DNA of 11,338 bases from Psychrobacter sp. UBA3480 (GCF_002377945.1 NZ_DFQV01000026.1:1-11338), one strand, 5' to 3'; counted from the first letter of the stretch, positions 5,801 to 11,338 are shown. The notes: a model not told the origin generated them from the sequence alone. Numbers and translations: made by a program.

Positions 5801-7929
5801 AAGGTCTTGATAATGGTGGCAATAAAATCGTTAATGTAGATGATGGTCAGGGAGATACAGATGCCGTCAATGTTAGACAATTAAATGCAACCAACAATAC
5901 AGTGGACCTAGGACTGAACTTCACAGGAGATGATACAAATGTTGTCGTCAATCGCAAGTTGGGTCAAACGTTGACACTCCAAGGAGGCGCGACAGAGTTA
6001 ACTGAGAACAATATCGGTGTGATCGCTGATGAAAAGGGCAATCTAAATGTTAGATTGGCTGAAGATGTCATGCTTGGTAAAAACGGTAGCGTGAGAATGG
6101 AAAGCACGGTACTTAACAATGCAGGCGTCACCATCACTGATGGTCCTAATCAGACCATTACGTTAAGCAACGAAGGTCTTGATAATGGTAATAATAGAAT
6201 TATCAAAGTTGATAAGGGAATTGCCCCAACCGATGCCGTAAACTTTGCACAGCTCACTATGACTAATGATGAAATCGCTAAAGGCATCAAAATTGGTGAC
6301 GGCAATAGTGCTAATGATCAGCAATTTGCATTAGGCGATACCATCAATGTCACAGGAGATAACAATCTGACTACTGTCGCTTCTGCGACTGGCGTCCAAG
6401 TGAAACTGAATAATCAGTTAGACCTTGGAAATGATGGCAGTATACAGATAGGCAATAGCATCATGAGTGATGCAGGCTTTACCTTCGTTGGAAATGGCGT
6501 GAATAGAATGGTTTCGCAGGTCTCATTGAGTAGCCGTGGTCTAGATAATGGAGGCAACACCATTCGCAACGTTGGGGAAGGTGTGCTAAATACGGATGCT
6601 GTCAATGTTGGGCAGTTAAAAGATGTCGCCATTGCCTTGGATCAAGGTTGGGGCATCACCGCTCAAGGTGATATCGCTACGATGGTAAAACAAGGAGATG
6701 CTGTCGACCTCAGTAGTAAAGACGGTAATATCAAGGTATCTAGGAAATCAGTGAGTAATGTGGCTGCTTTCGATAGTAGTCCATCACTACAAGCTGCAGC
6801 CATACCTACCAATGCTAATGATATTAGCTTTGATCTGAACCCAGATATTACTTTGAATAGCGTAACCACTGGTAGTACGGTTATGAATGACAATGGACTG
6901 ACCATTGCAGGTGGCCCAAGCATCACAAAAATTGGTATTGATGCTGCTAATACCAAAATTACCAACGTTCAAAATGGAGAAGTTTCGGCGACAAGTCAGG
7001 ACGCTATAAATGGTGGTCAGCTTTATGCCCAAGGAGCTGGTATCAGTAGTATTATCGGTGGTGACACTGTTTACAATGCCGAAGATGGTACTTTTACCAA
7101 CGGTGACATTGGTGGAACGGGTGAAAGTAATATCGATGGTGCGATCGCTTCTATCAGACAAGGCACGATTGAAATTAGTGAAAATGTGCAAATTAACACA
7201 GAGAGCATTACTACTAATACAACCAATATCGCGACCAATACGACAAATATTGCTACGAATACCAGCAATATCACGACCAATACCACGAATATCAAAACCA
7301 ATACGGATAAGCTAGATGCTGGACTCAATTTTGGCGCAGACAGTGGTGCCAATATCAATAAACCAATTGGCGATGAGAGTGTCCTCAGTTTCACTGGTGG
7401 CAATAACATCACTACCACAGCAGATGGCAGTAGTATTAAGTTTGATCTAAACGGTAATATCAGCGTTGATAGTGTCACAGTTGGGACAACGATTATCAAT
7501 AGTGAGGGCATCAGTATGCAAGATGGGCCAAGTATGACATCTCAAGGTCTATATGCTGGTAACCAACGCATGACTGGTGTCGCCGATGGGGTCGAAGCAA
7601 CAGACGCCGTCAATTATAGTCAGCTTAGCGCGCTTGATAGTCGACTCAATAACAATATGAGCGATCTTGGCTACAAAATCGACGAAGTAGAAGACGATGC
7701 AAATGCAGGTATCTCAGCTGCGATGGCAATGTCGGCAATGCCTCAGGCCTATATCGCAGGTAAGTCATTGATCGGTGGCGGTGTCGGTACCTATAATGGA
7801 GAGAGCGCTGTAGCAATTGGTTTCTCTAAGTTATCTAATGACGGTCGCTGGGTCATCAAGGTAAATGGTACAGCAGATACTCAAGGCAACGTAGGCGGTG
7901 CAGTGGGTGCAGGTTTCCATTTTGACTAA
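2824..7929 (+). CDS. Large YadA-type trimeric autotransporter adhesin
   Basis: A 1701-residue type Vc secreted adhesin. Three chains would form one surface fibre anchored in the outer membrane and bind host or abiotic surfaces. Residues 1-30 form the extended signal peptide region (MNRIYKVIWN...AKGRGKSS). A hydrophobic core follows, with probable cleavage after ANA (about 72). Head-type SIAIG/VALG repeats lie at about 233-286, 338-409 and 499-619. Nine neck motifs of the DAVNxxQL type begin at D191, D462, D662, D839, D1013, D1137, D1258, D1393 and D1594. Trp-ring-like segments start at G679-W680 and G1275-W1276. GPSxT...N(K/T)KI GIN-like segments lie near 812 and 1364, with a variant near 1568. 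A YTVNA segment lies near 878. The Asn-rich coiled coil spans about 1448-1497. The stalk helix and four-strand anchor span about 1602-1701. I see only one Cys, in the signal region. The start is fixed by AAGGGAG eight bases upstream. The protein ends FHFD rather than in an aromatic residue. The ligand cannot be predicted. Confidence 0.95.
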   Translation: MNRIYKVIWNEALSCFTAVGEYAKGRGKSSKSSVSSNATINTTANLSVIHTLRLSTIALGLLAAGFGMQANALGTYFAGDDPTPRIHTNSFFHQTLTVQGGETVIGDPNTKNISVTANRRDKALTIKLDENVDLGTDGSLKTGDTLVDNSGIKITAINPANSVTLSNSGLNNGNNKITNVANGAVMAGSKDAVNGSQLHSLASTVAANKTKYYSVNSSATGLLSNENNDGATGYNAMAMGGNASASGSQTIAIGSGESGQHTTASGEQSIAIGANVVSKGSSSIAIGGDDLNAASEANTDGTANVGQNSGSVNTVFRSYTGRDLVEPTQYDRNTEAAGAASIAIGSKALSTGDLSTAIGVQSSTAGIAASAFGIGASASKDGSVSLGAGAQSNTQDGVALGSQSVANVAGGALGFAPSSASVIDKAAITATNSTGLGAVSVGSSTNGTRQIVNVAAGTQDSDAVNVSQLKALDTIVAGIDFPIRSSSTQPYTTSVTGTDALAVGSNANAKGNNATAVGESAFANANATVIGEGARSSFNGFAGGQEAKAGVNSVAIGQRATNGTASRAVAIGYEAKATAQDTIALGLDARAEALGSVALGKGSRANALNSVALGQNSIAAVQSGASFLTNVAADANNGTVSVGAVASERRIINVAGGSADTDAVNVSQLKVVTETANRGWDISAQGDSATASTVEPGESVDFNSKNSNITVSKTANNNDVSFELNNNLDLGNNGSVRMGSSFPFGFGDTTTLDRSGLTTGNSYLSTTVDGLGVRTGNALASTSVNGLGVFVNGPLGIPSTVLTMDGLTIIGGPSVTRSGGINAANKKIINVDNGEDPNDAVNVSQLNSASAAAKTEVAAGTNVADVVKSTGGNGQDVYTVNADGVTASAGSAAVTVTAGEKDDTTNTTDYAVDLSADSKASLVKADSAMQTIIAQIDGVDVKTLNQTDNTANFLTGDNIVLSAEDGGIKVATKEDVTFTSASFADSTVRVNSEGLDNGGNKIVNVDDGQGDTDAVNVRQLNATNNTVDLGLNFTGDDTNVVVNRKLGQTLTLQGGATELTENNIGVIADEKGNLNVRLAEDVMLGKNGSVRMESTVLNNAGVTITDGPNQTITLSNEGLDNGNNRIIKVDKGIAPTDAVNFAQLTMTNDEIAKGIKIGDGNSANDQQFALGDTINVTGDNNLTTVASATGVQVKLNNQLDLGNDGSIQIGNSIMSDAGFTFVGNGVNRMVSQVSLSSRGLDNGGNTIRNVGEGVLNTDAVNVGQLKDVAIALDQGWGITAQGDIATMVKQGDAVDLSSKDGNIKVSRKSVSNVAAFDSSPSLQAAAIPTNANDISFDLNPDITLNSVTTGSTVMNDNGLTIAGGPSITKIGIDAANTKITNVQNGEVSATSQDAINGGQLYAQGAGISSIIGGDTVYNAEDGTFTNGDIGGTGESNIDGAIASIRQGTIEISENVQINTESITTNTTNIATNTTNIATNTSNITTNTTNIKTNTDKLDAGLNFGADSGANINKPIGDESVLSFTGGNNITTTADGSSIKFDLNGNISVDSVTVGTTIINSEGISMQDGPSMTSQGLYAGNQRMTGVADGVEATDAVNYSQLSALDSRLNNNMSDLGYKIDEVEDDANAGISAAMAMSAMPQAYIAGKSLIGGGVGTYNGESAVAIGFSKLSNDGRWVIKVNGTADTQGNVGGAVGAGFHFD
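3052..3417 (+). repeat. Adhesin stalk module, copy 1 (residues 77-198)
   Basis: Order of elements: FAGDD, QTLTVQGGET, LTIKLDENVDLGTDGS, VTLSNSGLNNGNNKITNV, then neck DAVNGSQL. The same order recurs at residues 1033-1144 (FTGDD, QTLTLQGGAT, LNVRLAEDVMLGKNGS, ITLSNEGLDNGNNRIIKV, DAVNFAQL). A looser third version lies at about 1503-1601. The module therefore sits directly after the signal peptide, in mid-stalk and just before the anchor. Confidence 0.65.
5920..6255 (+). repeat. Adhesin stalk module, copy 2 (residues 1033-1144)
   Basis: Protein-level duplicate of the module at residues 77-198, about ten residues shorter between FTGDD and the neck leucine. Third-codon positions have diverged, so the duplication is old or the family recombined it from elsewhere. 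It forms part of the beta-rich stalk between two necks. Confidence 0.65.
7207..7311 (+). repeat. Five tandem 21-bp units encoding Asn-containing heptads of the coiled coil
   Basis: Residues 1462-1496 read as five consecutive heptads: ITTNTTN, IATNTTN, IATNTSN, ITTNTTN and IKTNTDK. Ile and Asn alternate at the core positions. This is the IxxNTxx pattern known from trimeric autotransporter stalks, where Asn in the d position coordinates anions inside the trimeric coil. The DNA units differ at many synonymous sites, so the periodicity is maintained by protein selection rather than being a fresh slippage tract. Confidence 0.8.
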
Positions 7930-7960
7930 AGCCTTTCAGCTGTAGTTATCGATAGACTAT

Positions 7961-7993
7961 AAAAAAGTAAGACATTGGATGTCTTGCTTTTTT
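7961..7993 (+). terminator. Intrinsic terminator of the adhesin gene
   Basis: Arms AAAAAAGTAAGACAT (7961-7975) and ATGTCTTGCTTTTTT (7979-7993) pair with one G-U wobble around a 3-base loop. A run of six T closes the structure. It lies 31 bases after the adhesin stop codon. The A/T symmetry means it could also act on the opposite strand. Confidence 0.85.
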
Positions 7994-8041
7994 ACGGCTT
8001 AAAGATAAACAATTAAAGTAATAAAGCTATCGATAAATAAA

Positions 8042-8079
8042 AATAAGCGCTTGTAAGTTGTATCTTACAAGCGCTTATT
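8042..8079 (-). terminator. Intrinsic terminator of the convergent monooxygenase-like gene
   Basis: A perfect 16-bp inverted repeat (8042-8057 with 8064-8079, core TAAGCGCTTGTAAG) has a 6-base loop. It lies 19 bases past the stop codon of the - strand gene. Read on the - strand, the stem is followed by a U-rich run (TTATTTTTATTTATC), as expected for a terminator. It shares the word ATAAGCGC with the hairpin after the kinase gene. Confidence 0.8.
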
Positions 8080-8098
8080 ATTTATAATTAAGACTCTG

Positions 8099-9277
8099 TT
8101 ATATTCTGAACATTGCGCCATTCGGTGTCAGTCCAACATAGGCCATACCTGCTTGATTCATCCAGTGAGGTTGAATGATGCCATGCTGCAAAATCGCATG
8201 AATATCTCTATGTGCCCTTTCTATCTTATGTTTTTTATATAAGGAAGCCGTGCCTGCGACTGCGTAAATTTCAGATACCATCTCGCGAGCTTCTCTTGCG
8301 GCTTCACAAGACGCTGCCCATACATCTGCAAGCTGTATATCAGTAAAGATGTTCTGCTGCTGTGCTTCTTTCCATAGTATCTCGACACTATAATGCAGTT
8401 GGGCGCGTTTCGATGCCAGTATTGTTTTACTCTTAGCAATGGTAGCTTGTACCGTTGCACGGTCGCGTAGATCTGGACTCTTACCAGGTGTTACTCTCTC
8501 AAGGCACATATCAACCAAATCATCCATAGCGGATTTTAATACGCCTAGTGCCATAGCGGCACAGCCAGCAGCATTGATACAACCGATAGGCAGACGACTG
8601 TAGGCAGTATCGACAGCCACAGGACTATCGAAGTCAACTGCATAAGCCTCTTTGACAAAAGCGTCTTTAACAACGATATCGTGGCTACCTGTGCCATTTA
8701 GGCCGCCCACATCCCATGTATCAATGATTTTTACGTCTTTCTTTGGAATAAAAAACAGCTTTAAATTTGCACCTGGGCCAAGGGTTGTAGGAGAGCCTTC
8801 GGAGATAACGAGGCAACGTAACACAAACCAGTCAGCCAATTGGCATCCAGAGACGAGTGTCCATTGTCCTGATACCATGTAGCCATTATCTACTGTTTGG
8901 GCCACGCCTTCAGGCCGTGCGGAATTGGCATAAACATGAGAGGGGTCGCTGTATACCTCTTTAATGCTGGATTCATCCAAAAATCGACCGAATGTACAGG
9001 CCAAATGGTTGTTCCAAACGATCCAAGCAACAGAGGCCTCAGCACTGGCCAACGTCTCATAAGTTTTTAGCGTTTCTATTGGGTTTCCTGCCCATCCTCC
9101 TAACGATTTAGGTAAGCCCATTCTAAACAATGCAAATTCTGAAAGTTTATTGACTACCACGGGTGCAATTTTTCTAGCGCTTTCTGTTTCATCTCTAAAC
9201 ATGATTGCTGATGCATAAATCTTGTTTGCTGCATCCGATGGTAGGGTGGTTATCTCTGCTGAGGATATATCATTCAT
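8099..9277 (-). CDS. Acyl-CoA-dehydrogenase-fold flavoprotein, probably a flavin-dependent monooxygenase
   Basis: A 392-residue cytoplasmic protein of the acyl-CoA dehydrogenase superfamily. It has an N-terminal helical domain (about 1-110, FRMGLPKSLGGW at 51-62), a middle beta domain (about 112-215, GYMVSGQWTLVSGCQLADWFV at 132-152 and DVGGLNGTGSHDIVVKDAFV at 189-208) and a C-terminal four-helix domain (about 225-392, ERAHRDIHA at 353-361). The G-W-SG-A-W and GTGSHDI-V patterns suit the HsaA/DszC/SfnC type of two-component oxygenase (acyl-CoA dehydrogenase type-2 C-domain) better than a true dehydrogenase. Those enzymes hydroxylate aromatic or organosulfur substrates with FMNH2 supplied by a separate reductase, and no reductase gene is in the window. 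The TTG at 9286 would add three residues but abuts the ribosome binding site. The ATG at 9277 has AAGG nine bases upstream and was chosen. The substrate is unknown. Confidence 0.8.
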   Translation of the reverse strand: MNDISSAEITTLPSDAANKIYASAIMFRDETESARKIAPVVVNKLSEFALFRMGLPKSLGGWAGNPIETLKTYETLASAEASVAWIVWNNHLACTFGRFLDESSIKEVYSDPSHVYANSARPEGVAQTVDNGYMVSGQWTLVSGCQLADWFVLRCLVISEGSPTTLGPGANLKLFFIPKKDVKIIDTWDVGGLNGTGSHDIVVKDAFVKEAYAVDFDSPVAVDTAYSRLPIGCINAAGCAAMALGVLKSAMDDLVDMCLERVTPGKSPDLRDRATVQATIAKSKTILASKRAQLHYSVEILWKEAQQQNIFTDIQLADVWAASCEAAREAREMVSEIYAVAGTASLYKKHKIERAHRDIHAILQHGIIQPHWMNQAGMAYVGLTPNGAMFRI

Positions 9278-9286
9278 ATTGTTCAA

Positions 9287-9290
9287 CCTT
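9287..9290 (-). promoter_or_regulatory. Ribosome binding site deciding the start at 9277
   Basis: On the - strand AAGG is followed by nine bases (TTGAACAAT) and then ATG at 9277. The in-frame TTG lies directly against AAGG with no spacer, so it is a poor initiation codon. Confidence 0.6.
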
Positions 9291-9324
9291 ATTGTGATGA
9301 ATAAGACAGTACTTTTTTCTACAG

Positions 9325-9354
9325 CTAATAAAGTACAAATTTGAGCGATGACAA
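9325..9354 (-). promoter_or_regulatory. Putative promoter of the monooxygenase-like gene
   Basis: On the - strand TTGTCA (9349-9354) and TATTAG (9325-9330) are separated by 18 bases and lie about 50 bases upstream of the start codon. A 7-bp inverted repeat GTACTTT/AAAGTAC (9309-9315 and 9330-9336) overlaps the -10 edge and could be an operator. This is a match by eye to sigma-70 elements in AT-rich DNA. Confidence 0.35.
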
Positions 9355-9626
9355 ATGCTTATATAAAGAATAACCAACAGCTGCCCACCATACAACCGTT
9401 AATATGAATATATTAAAAATTATATTGTAAAAATTGAATAAATAATAATCAATGAGGCTAAATTCAGCGATTAAGCTAGAAGTTAAGCTGCGAAAATAGG
9501 TAGGGGTAAAGAATAGCGAAGAATAAAGCTCGACCAAATACTAAGTGTTAATTCTAAGTCACTTAATATTTGGCTGAGAAGATAAATATTCTATAAAGAT
9601 AGGTATCCTATAAAAACTGTCTCAAA

Positions 9627-10280
9627 TTAGGCATCACGTTTCGGTGCATCAGGCTGCATCATAGGATCCGCCTCTGCAAAGGCTTTTAGCGTACGGCAAT
9701 GAGTATCAATGGCGACGATATTGGGATAAGCGCTCAAATCTACTTTGAAGCGGCGAGCAGAAGAGACTTGCGGAATCAAATAACAATCTGCGAGAGTAGG
9801 ACTGTCCCCATAGCAGAACTGTCCGCGATTGTTATCCGCCGCCAAACGTGTCTCTAAAGCGGCAAAACCTTCACTGATCCAGCGATTGCACCATGCAATC
9901 ACATCTTCCTCGTTTACTGACAACTCATTGCGTAGGTACTGTAAGATGCGGCGATTATTAATTGGGTGGATGTCGCAACCAATCATGGCGCTCAGCGCGC
10001 GTACGTGCATACGCCCAGCAGCATCGTTAGGCAATAATGGATGCTCAGGGTAGACCTCTTCTAACCACTCCAAGATAGCTGGACTTTGGTATAATAGTAA
10101 ATCGTCAGTTTGTAGGACAGGCACCAATCCTTGTGGATTAATTGCTTTGAAGGCAGACTCTAACTGTTCATCCTGTGCCAGATTGATCGTGATATCATTG
10201 TAATCTAAGCCTTTTAGATTCATAGCGATACGAGTACGGTAAGACGTGCTACTACGAAAGTAGCCATAAAGTGTCATCAT
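9627..10280 (-). CDS. maiA: Zeta-class GST: maleylacetoacetate (or maleylpyruvate) isomerase
   Basis: A 217-residue cytoplasmic enzyme that uses glutathione to turn a cis-maleyl ring-cleavage product into the trans-fumaryl form, in homogentisate (Tyr/Phe) or gentisate breakdown. The thioredoxin-like N-domain carries the active-site motif SSTSYRTRIAMNLKGLDY (10-27), PQGLVPVL (49-56, cis-Pro region) and the glutathione-binding turn YQSPAILEWLEE (64-75). The helical domain carries MIGCDIHPINNRRILQYL (98-115), highly characteristic of the family, and the GST N-capping region GDSPTLADCYLIPQ (158-171). Length is normal. The third position of the SSC motif of eukaryotic zeta GSTs is Thr here, as in many bacterial forms. 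AAGGA at 10289-10293 lies eight bases before the first of two adjacent ATG codons, so the first was kept. It is divergent from an IclR regulator. No hydrolase or dioxygenase partner is visible, so the exact pathway is open. Confidence 0.88.
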   Translation of the reverse strand: MMTLYGYFRSSTSYRTRIAMNLKGLDYNDITINLAQDEQLESAFKAINPQGLVPVLQTDDLLLYQSPAILEWLEEVYPEHPLLPNDAAGRMHVRALSAMIGCDIHPINNRRILQYLRNELSVNEEDVIAWCNRWISEGFAALETRLAADNNRGQFCYGDSPTLADCYLIPQVSSARRFKVDLSAYPNIVAIDTHCRTLKAFAEADPMMQPDAPKRDA

Positions 10281-10296
10281 GATTTATGTCCTTATA

Positions 10297-10326
10297 TTGA
10301 TGTGTTTTTAAAAGAATAAATACTAT
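10297..10326 (+). promoter_or_regulatory. Putative promoter of the IclR gene
   Basis: TTGATG (10297-10302) and TACTAT (10321-10326) are separated by 18 bases. They would start transcription near 10333 and give a leader of about 107 bases. The -35 lies next to the isomerase ribosome binding site (10289-10293), so transcription in the two directions would overlap and could be jointly controlled. Confidence 0.4.
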
Positions 10327-10353
10327 GAAGTAGGGGCTGTATCTCACTGGTAT

Positions 10354-10370
10354 TTGATCGAGCAAGTCAT
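10354..10370 (+). promoter_or_regulatory. Candidate IclR operator in the divergent region
   Basis: TTGATCGAGCAA (10354-10365) is an imperfect 12-bp palindrome, TTG-N-TCGA-N-CAA. It overlaps ATCGAGCAAGTCAT (10357-10370), which recurs with one change (ATCGAGCAAATCAT) at 10428-10441. The site lies about 20 bases downstream of the proposed IclR start point, a position suited to autorepression. Confidence 0.3.
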
Positions 10371-10427
10371 TATTGAACAAACCATTAACAAGCAGACCGT
10401 CATTAGAAAATAACCAAGCACACCAGA

Positions 10428-10441
10428 ATCGAGCAAATCAT
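10428..10441 (+). repeat. Second copy of the ATCGAGCAARTCAT direct repeat, overlapping the IclR start codon
   Basis: Thirteen of fourteen bases match 10357-10370, with a 71-base offset. The last two bases are the first two of the IclR ATG. The repeat also contains the only purine-rich stretch (GAG, six bases from the ATG) that could serve as a weak ribosome binding site. Confidence 0.4.
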
Positions 10442-11297
10442 GCCAGCAGACAAAACCCTTGTAGACAGTTCTATCACCAGTAAAAACCAAAGTGGCGTCC
10501 AGTCGCTTGAGATTGGGCTGTCGATACTCGATGTGCTGCTCGACCGCAATGAGCCTATGATGCTAAAGGATATCGCTGAAGCCATGCAAATGCATCCAGC
10601 AAAATCCCATCGTTACTTGGTCAGTCTCATCCGTAAAAACTACGCGCGTAAGCTTGATGATGGGCGCTATGGGCTTGGCGATAGAGTCAATGCATTGGCA
10701 TCACTAGGACATACTGGACTCAACCAAAACAATCTTTTGGCACGTCTCACGCAAGTGGCTAATGAAATCAAAGACACCTTAAATTGCGGTGTGCAAATTG
10801 CCAAATGGTTTAGCGAAGGCCCTATTATTATTCAGTCCGTTGAGCCAGACAGTCCGATTAGTATCATTACTCGCATTGGCTCACGTATGCCTCTGACGAC
10901 ATCGGCCACAGGGCAGTTATTTGCCAGTTATCAACCTGATGCCGTCATTCAGCCATTGGTCACAGCTGAATGGCATACGAGTAATACCGCCGCAGATATG
11001 GCCGAGAAGTGGCAGCACTTTACCCAGCTACAGGCCAAGATTCGTACTCAAGGCTATGCGACAGTGACGGGCGATATGCTCATGGGTATTAACGCCATTA
11101 CGATTCCTGTAATATTGCCACAGCTTGCCAGTAGCGCTGTTAACCCACCCACGAGTAGTGATAAAATTGTTAACGAAGCGCTACCGCTAGAATATGCTAT
11201 CACTATCATTGGAACAACAGAGCAATTGCCTATGAGTGAGCAACATAATGTGGTTAAGCAAATACTGGCGATAGCACAGCGTTATCAAATTGCCTAG
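10440..11297 (+). CDS. IclR-family transcriptional regulator
   Basis: A 285-residue DNA-binding regulator, probably a tetramer, that controls the divergent isomerase gene and possibly itself. The N-terminal winged helix (about 20-85) contains SLEIGLSILDVLL, the helix-turn-helix MLKDIAEAMQMHPAKSHRYLVSLI (41-64) and the wing RKLDDGRYGLG (70-80). The C-terminal effector domain (about 98-285) contains GSRMPLTTSATGQLFASY (147-164) and IRTQGYATVTGDMLMGINAITIPV (201-224), where IclR proteins bind small acids. The region between about 229 and 250 (SSAVNPPTSSDKIVNEALPLE) is longer and more polar than the usual short loop before the last strands. Total length is slightly above the usual 250-270, mostly from this and the N-terminal tail. 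The ribosome binding site is poor (GAG, six bases before the ATG). No nearer in-frame ATG exists before the DNA-binding domain, so the start is kept with some doubt. The effector is unknown. Confidence 0.85.
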   Translation: MPADKTLVDSSITSKNQSGVQSLEIGLSILDVLLDRNEPMMLKDIAEAMQMHPAKSHRYLVSLIRKNYARKLDDGRYGLGDRVNALASLGHTGLNQNNLLARLTQVANEIKDTLNCGVQIAKWFSEGPIIIQSVEPDSPISIITRIGSRMPLTTSATGQLFASYQPDAVIQPLVTAEWHTSNTAADMAEKWQHFTQLQAKIRTQGYATVTGDMLMGINAITIPVILPQLASSAVNPPTSSDKIVNEALPLEYAITIIGTTEQLPMSEQHNVVKQILAIAQRYQIA

Positions 11298-11338
11298 CCA
11301 GTATGTGGTGCTATAAGCTAGGGCGTGCCTTCAATTCA

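Larger units (their letters stand above)
9278..9626. other. AT-rich intergenic region with inverted repeats, possible remnant element
   Basis: 349 bases lie between two - strand genes. Besides the putative promoter, the region holds a 14-bp inverted repeat with one mismatch (9534-9547 and 9560-9573, CCAAATACTAAGTG), not followed by a T tract on either strand. It also has AGACAGT (9304-9310) facing ACTGTCT (9616-9622), which could be ends of a small degenerate element of about 319 bp. A 70-codon hydrophobic reading frame on the - strand (9537-9325) starts with TTG, has no ribosome binding site and is not recognisable. I see no clear terminator for the isomerase gene. Confidence 0.3.

Noticed and set aside
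7207..7311. 21-bp tandem units considered as a CRISPR-like or phase-variable tract
   Set aside because: There are no spacers, the units are in frame and diverged at synonymous sites, and 21 bp cannot cause a frameshift.
7071..7511. 146-codon - strand frame with VLVAI-type repeats
   Set aside because: The apparent repeat simply mirrors the heptad repeats of the coiled coil on the other strand.
9325..9537. 70-codon hydrophobic - strand frame (with VVWWAAVGYSLYKHL)
   Set aside because: It has a TTG start, no ribosome binding site and AT-driven hydrophobicity. It might be a fossil of a membrane protein, but I cannot support it as a gene.
9534..9573. 14-bp inverted repeat considered as the isomerase terminator
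   Set aside because: Neither strand has a T run after the stem, and one pair is mismatched on the + strand (G-U on the - strand). It is kept only as part of the intergenic description.
11298..11338. Final 41 bases, containing AGGGCGTGCC
   Set aside because: There is too little sequence to call a terminator, repeat end or gene start.

Overview
The window looks like chromosome of a moderately AT-rich gammaproteobacterium of the Moraxellaceae. Psychrobacter is my best guess, from the protein flavour, the codon use and the AT-rich intergenic DNA. That assignment is inference; there is no rRNA or other taxonomic marker here.

Layout from left to right: (1) 56-2394, + strand: a tightly coupled two-component operon, an OmpR-family response regulator and a membrane histidine kinase overlapping by one base. 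Both resemble CpxR and CpxA closely. The kinase is longer than E. coli CpxA because of an enlarged periplasmic region. A hairpin follows it. (2) 2395-2823: a 429-bp non-coding region rich in dyads and direct repeats, ending in a good ribosome binding site. (3) 2824-7929, + strand: a 1701-residue YadA-type trimeric autotransporter adhesin. It has an extended signal peptide, two left-handed beta-roll head regions, nine neck motifs, two Trp-ring-like segments, an ion-binding type of coiled coil and a C-terminal beta-barrel anchor. (4) 7930-8098: a convergent gap holding one terminator for each side. (5) 8099-9277, - strand: an acyl-CoA-dehydrogenase-fold protein most like flavin-dependent monooxygenases. 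(6) 9278-9626: an AT-rich gap with a putative promoter and inverted repeats, possibly a remnant small element. (7) 9627-10280, - strand: a zeta-class GST of the maleylacetoacetate/maleylpyruvate isomerase type, divergent from (8) 10440-11294, + strand: an IclR-family regulator. The last 41 bases hold nothing I can identify.

How the genes may work together: the CpxRA-like pair would sense envelope stress. The neighbouring adhesin is a very large outer-membrane client of the Sec and BAM machinery, so cross-regulation is plausible but not shown. The isomerase and the IclR regulator form a classic divergent pair for an aromatic ring-cleavage pathway (homogentisate or gentisate). The flavin monooxygenase-like gene might belong to the same catabolic theme, but nothing in the sequence ties it to them. 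I see no CRISPR array, tRNA, rRNA, intact insertion sequence or clear novel defence system. The most unusual items are the adhesin's C-terminus and its modular internal duplications, the dyad-rich region before it, and the repeat overlapping the IclR start codon.
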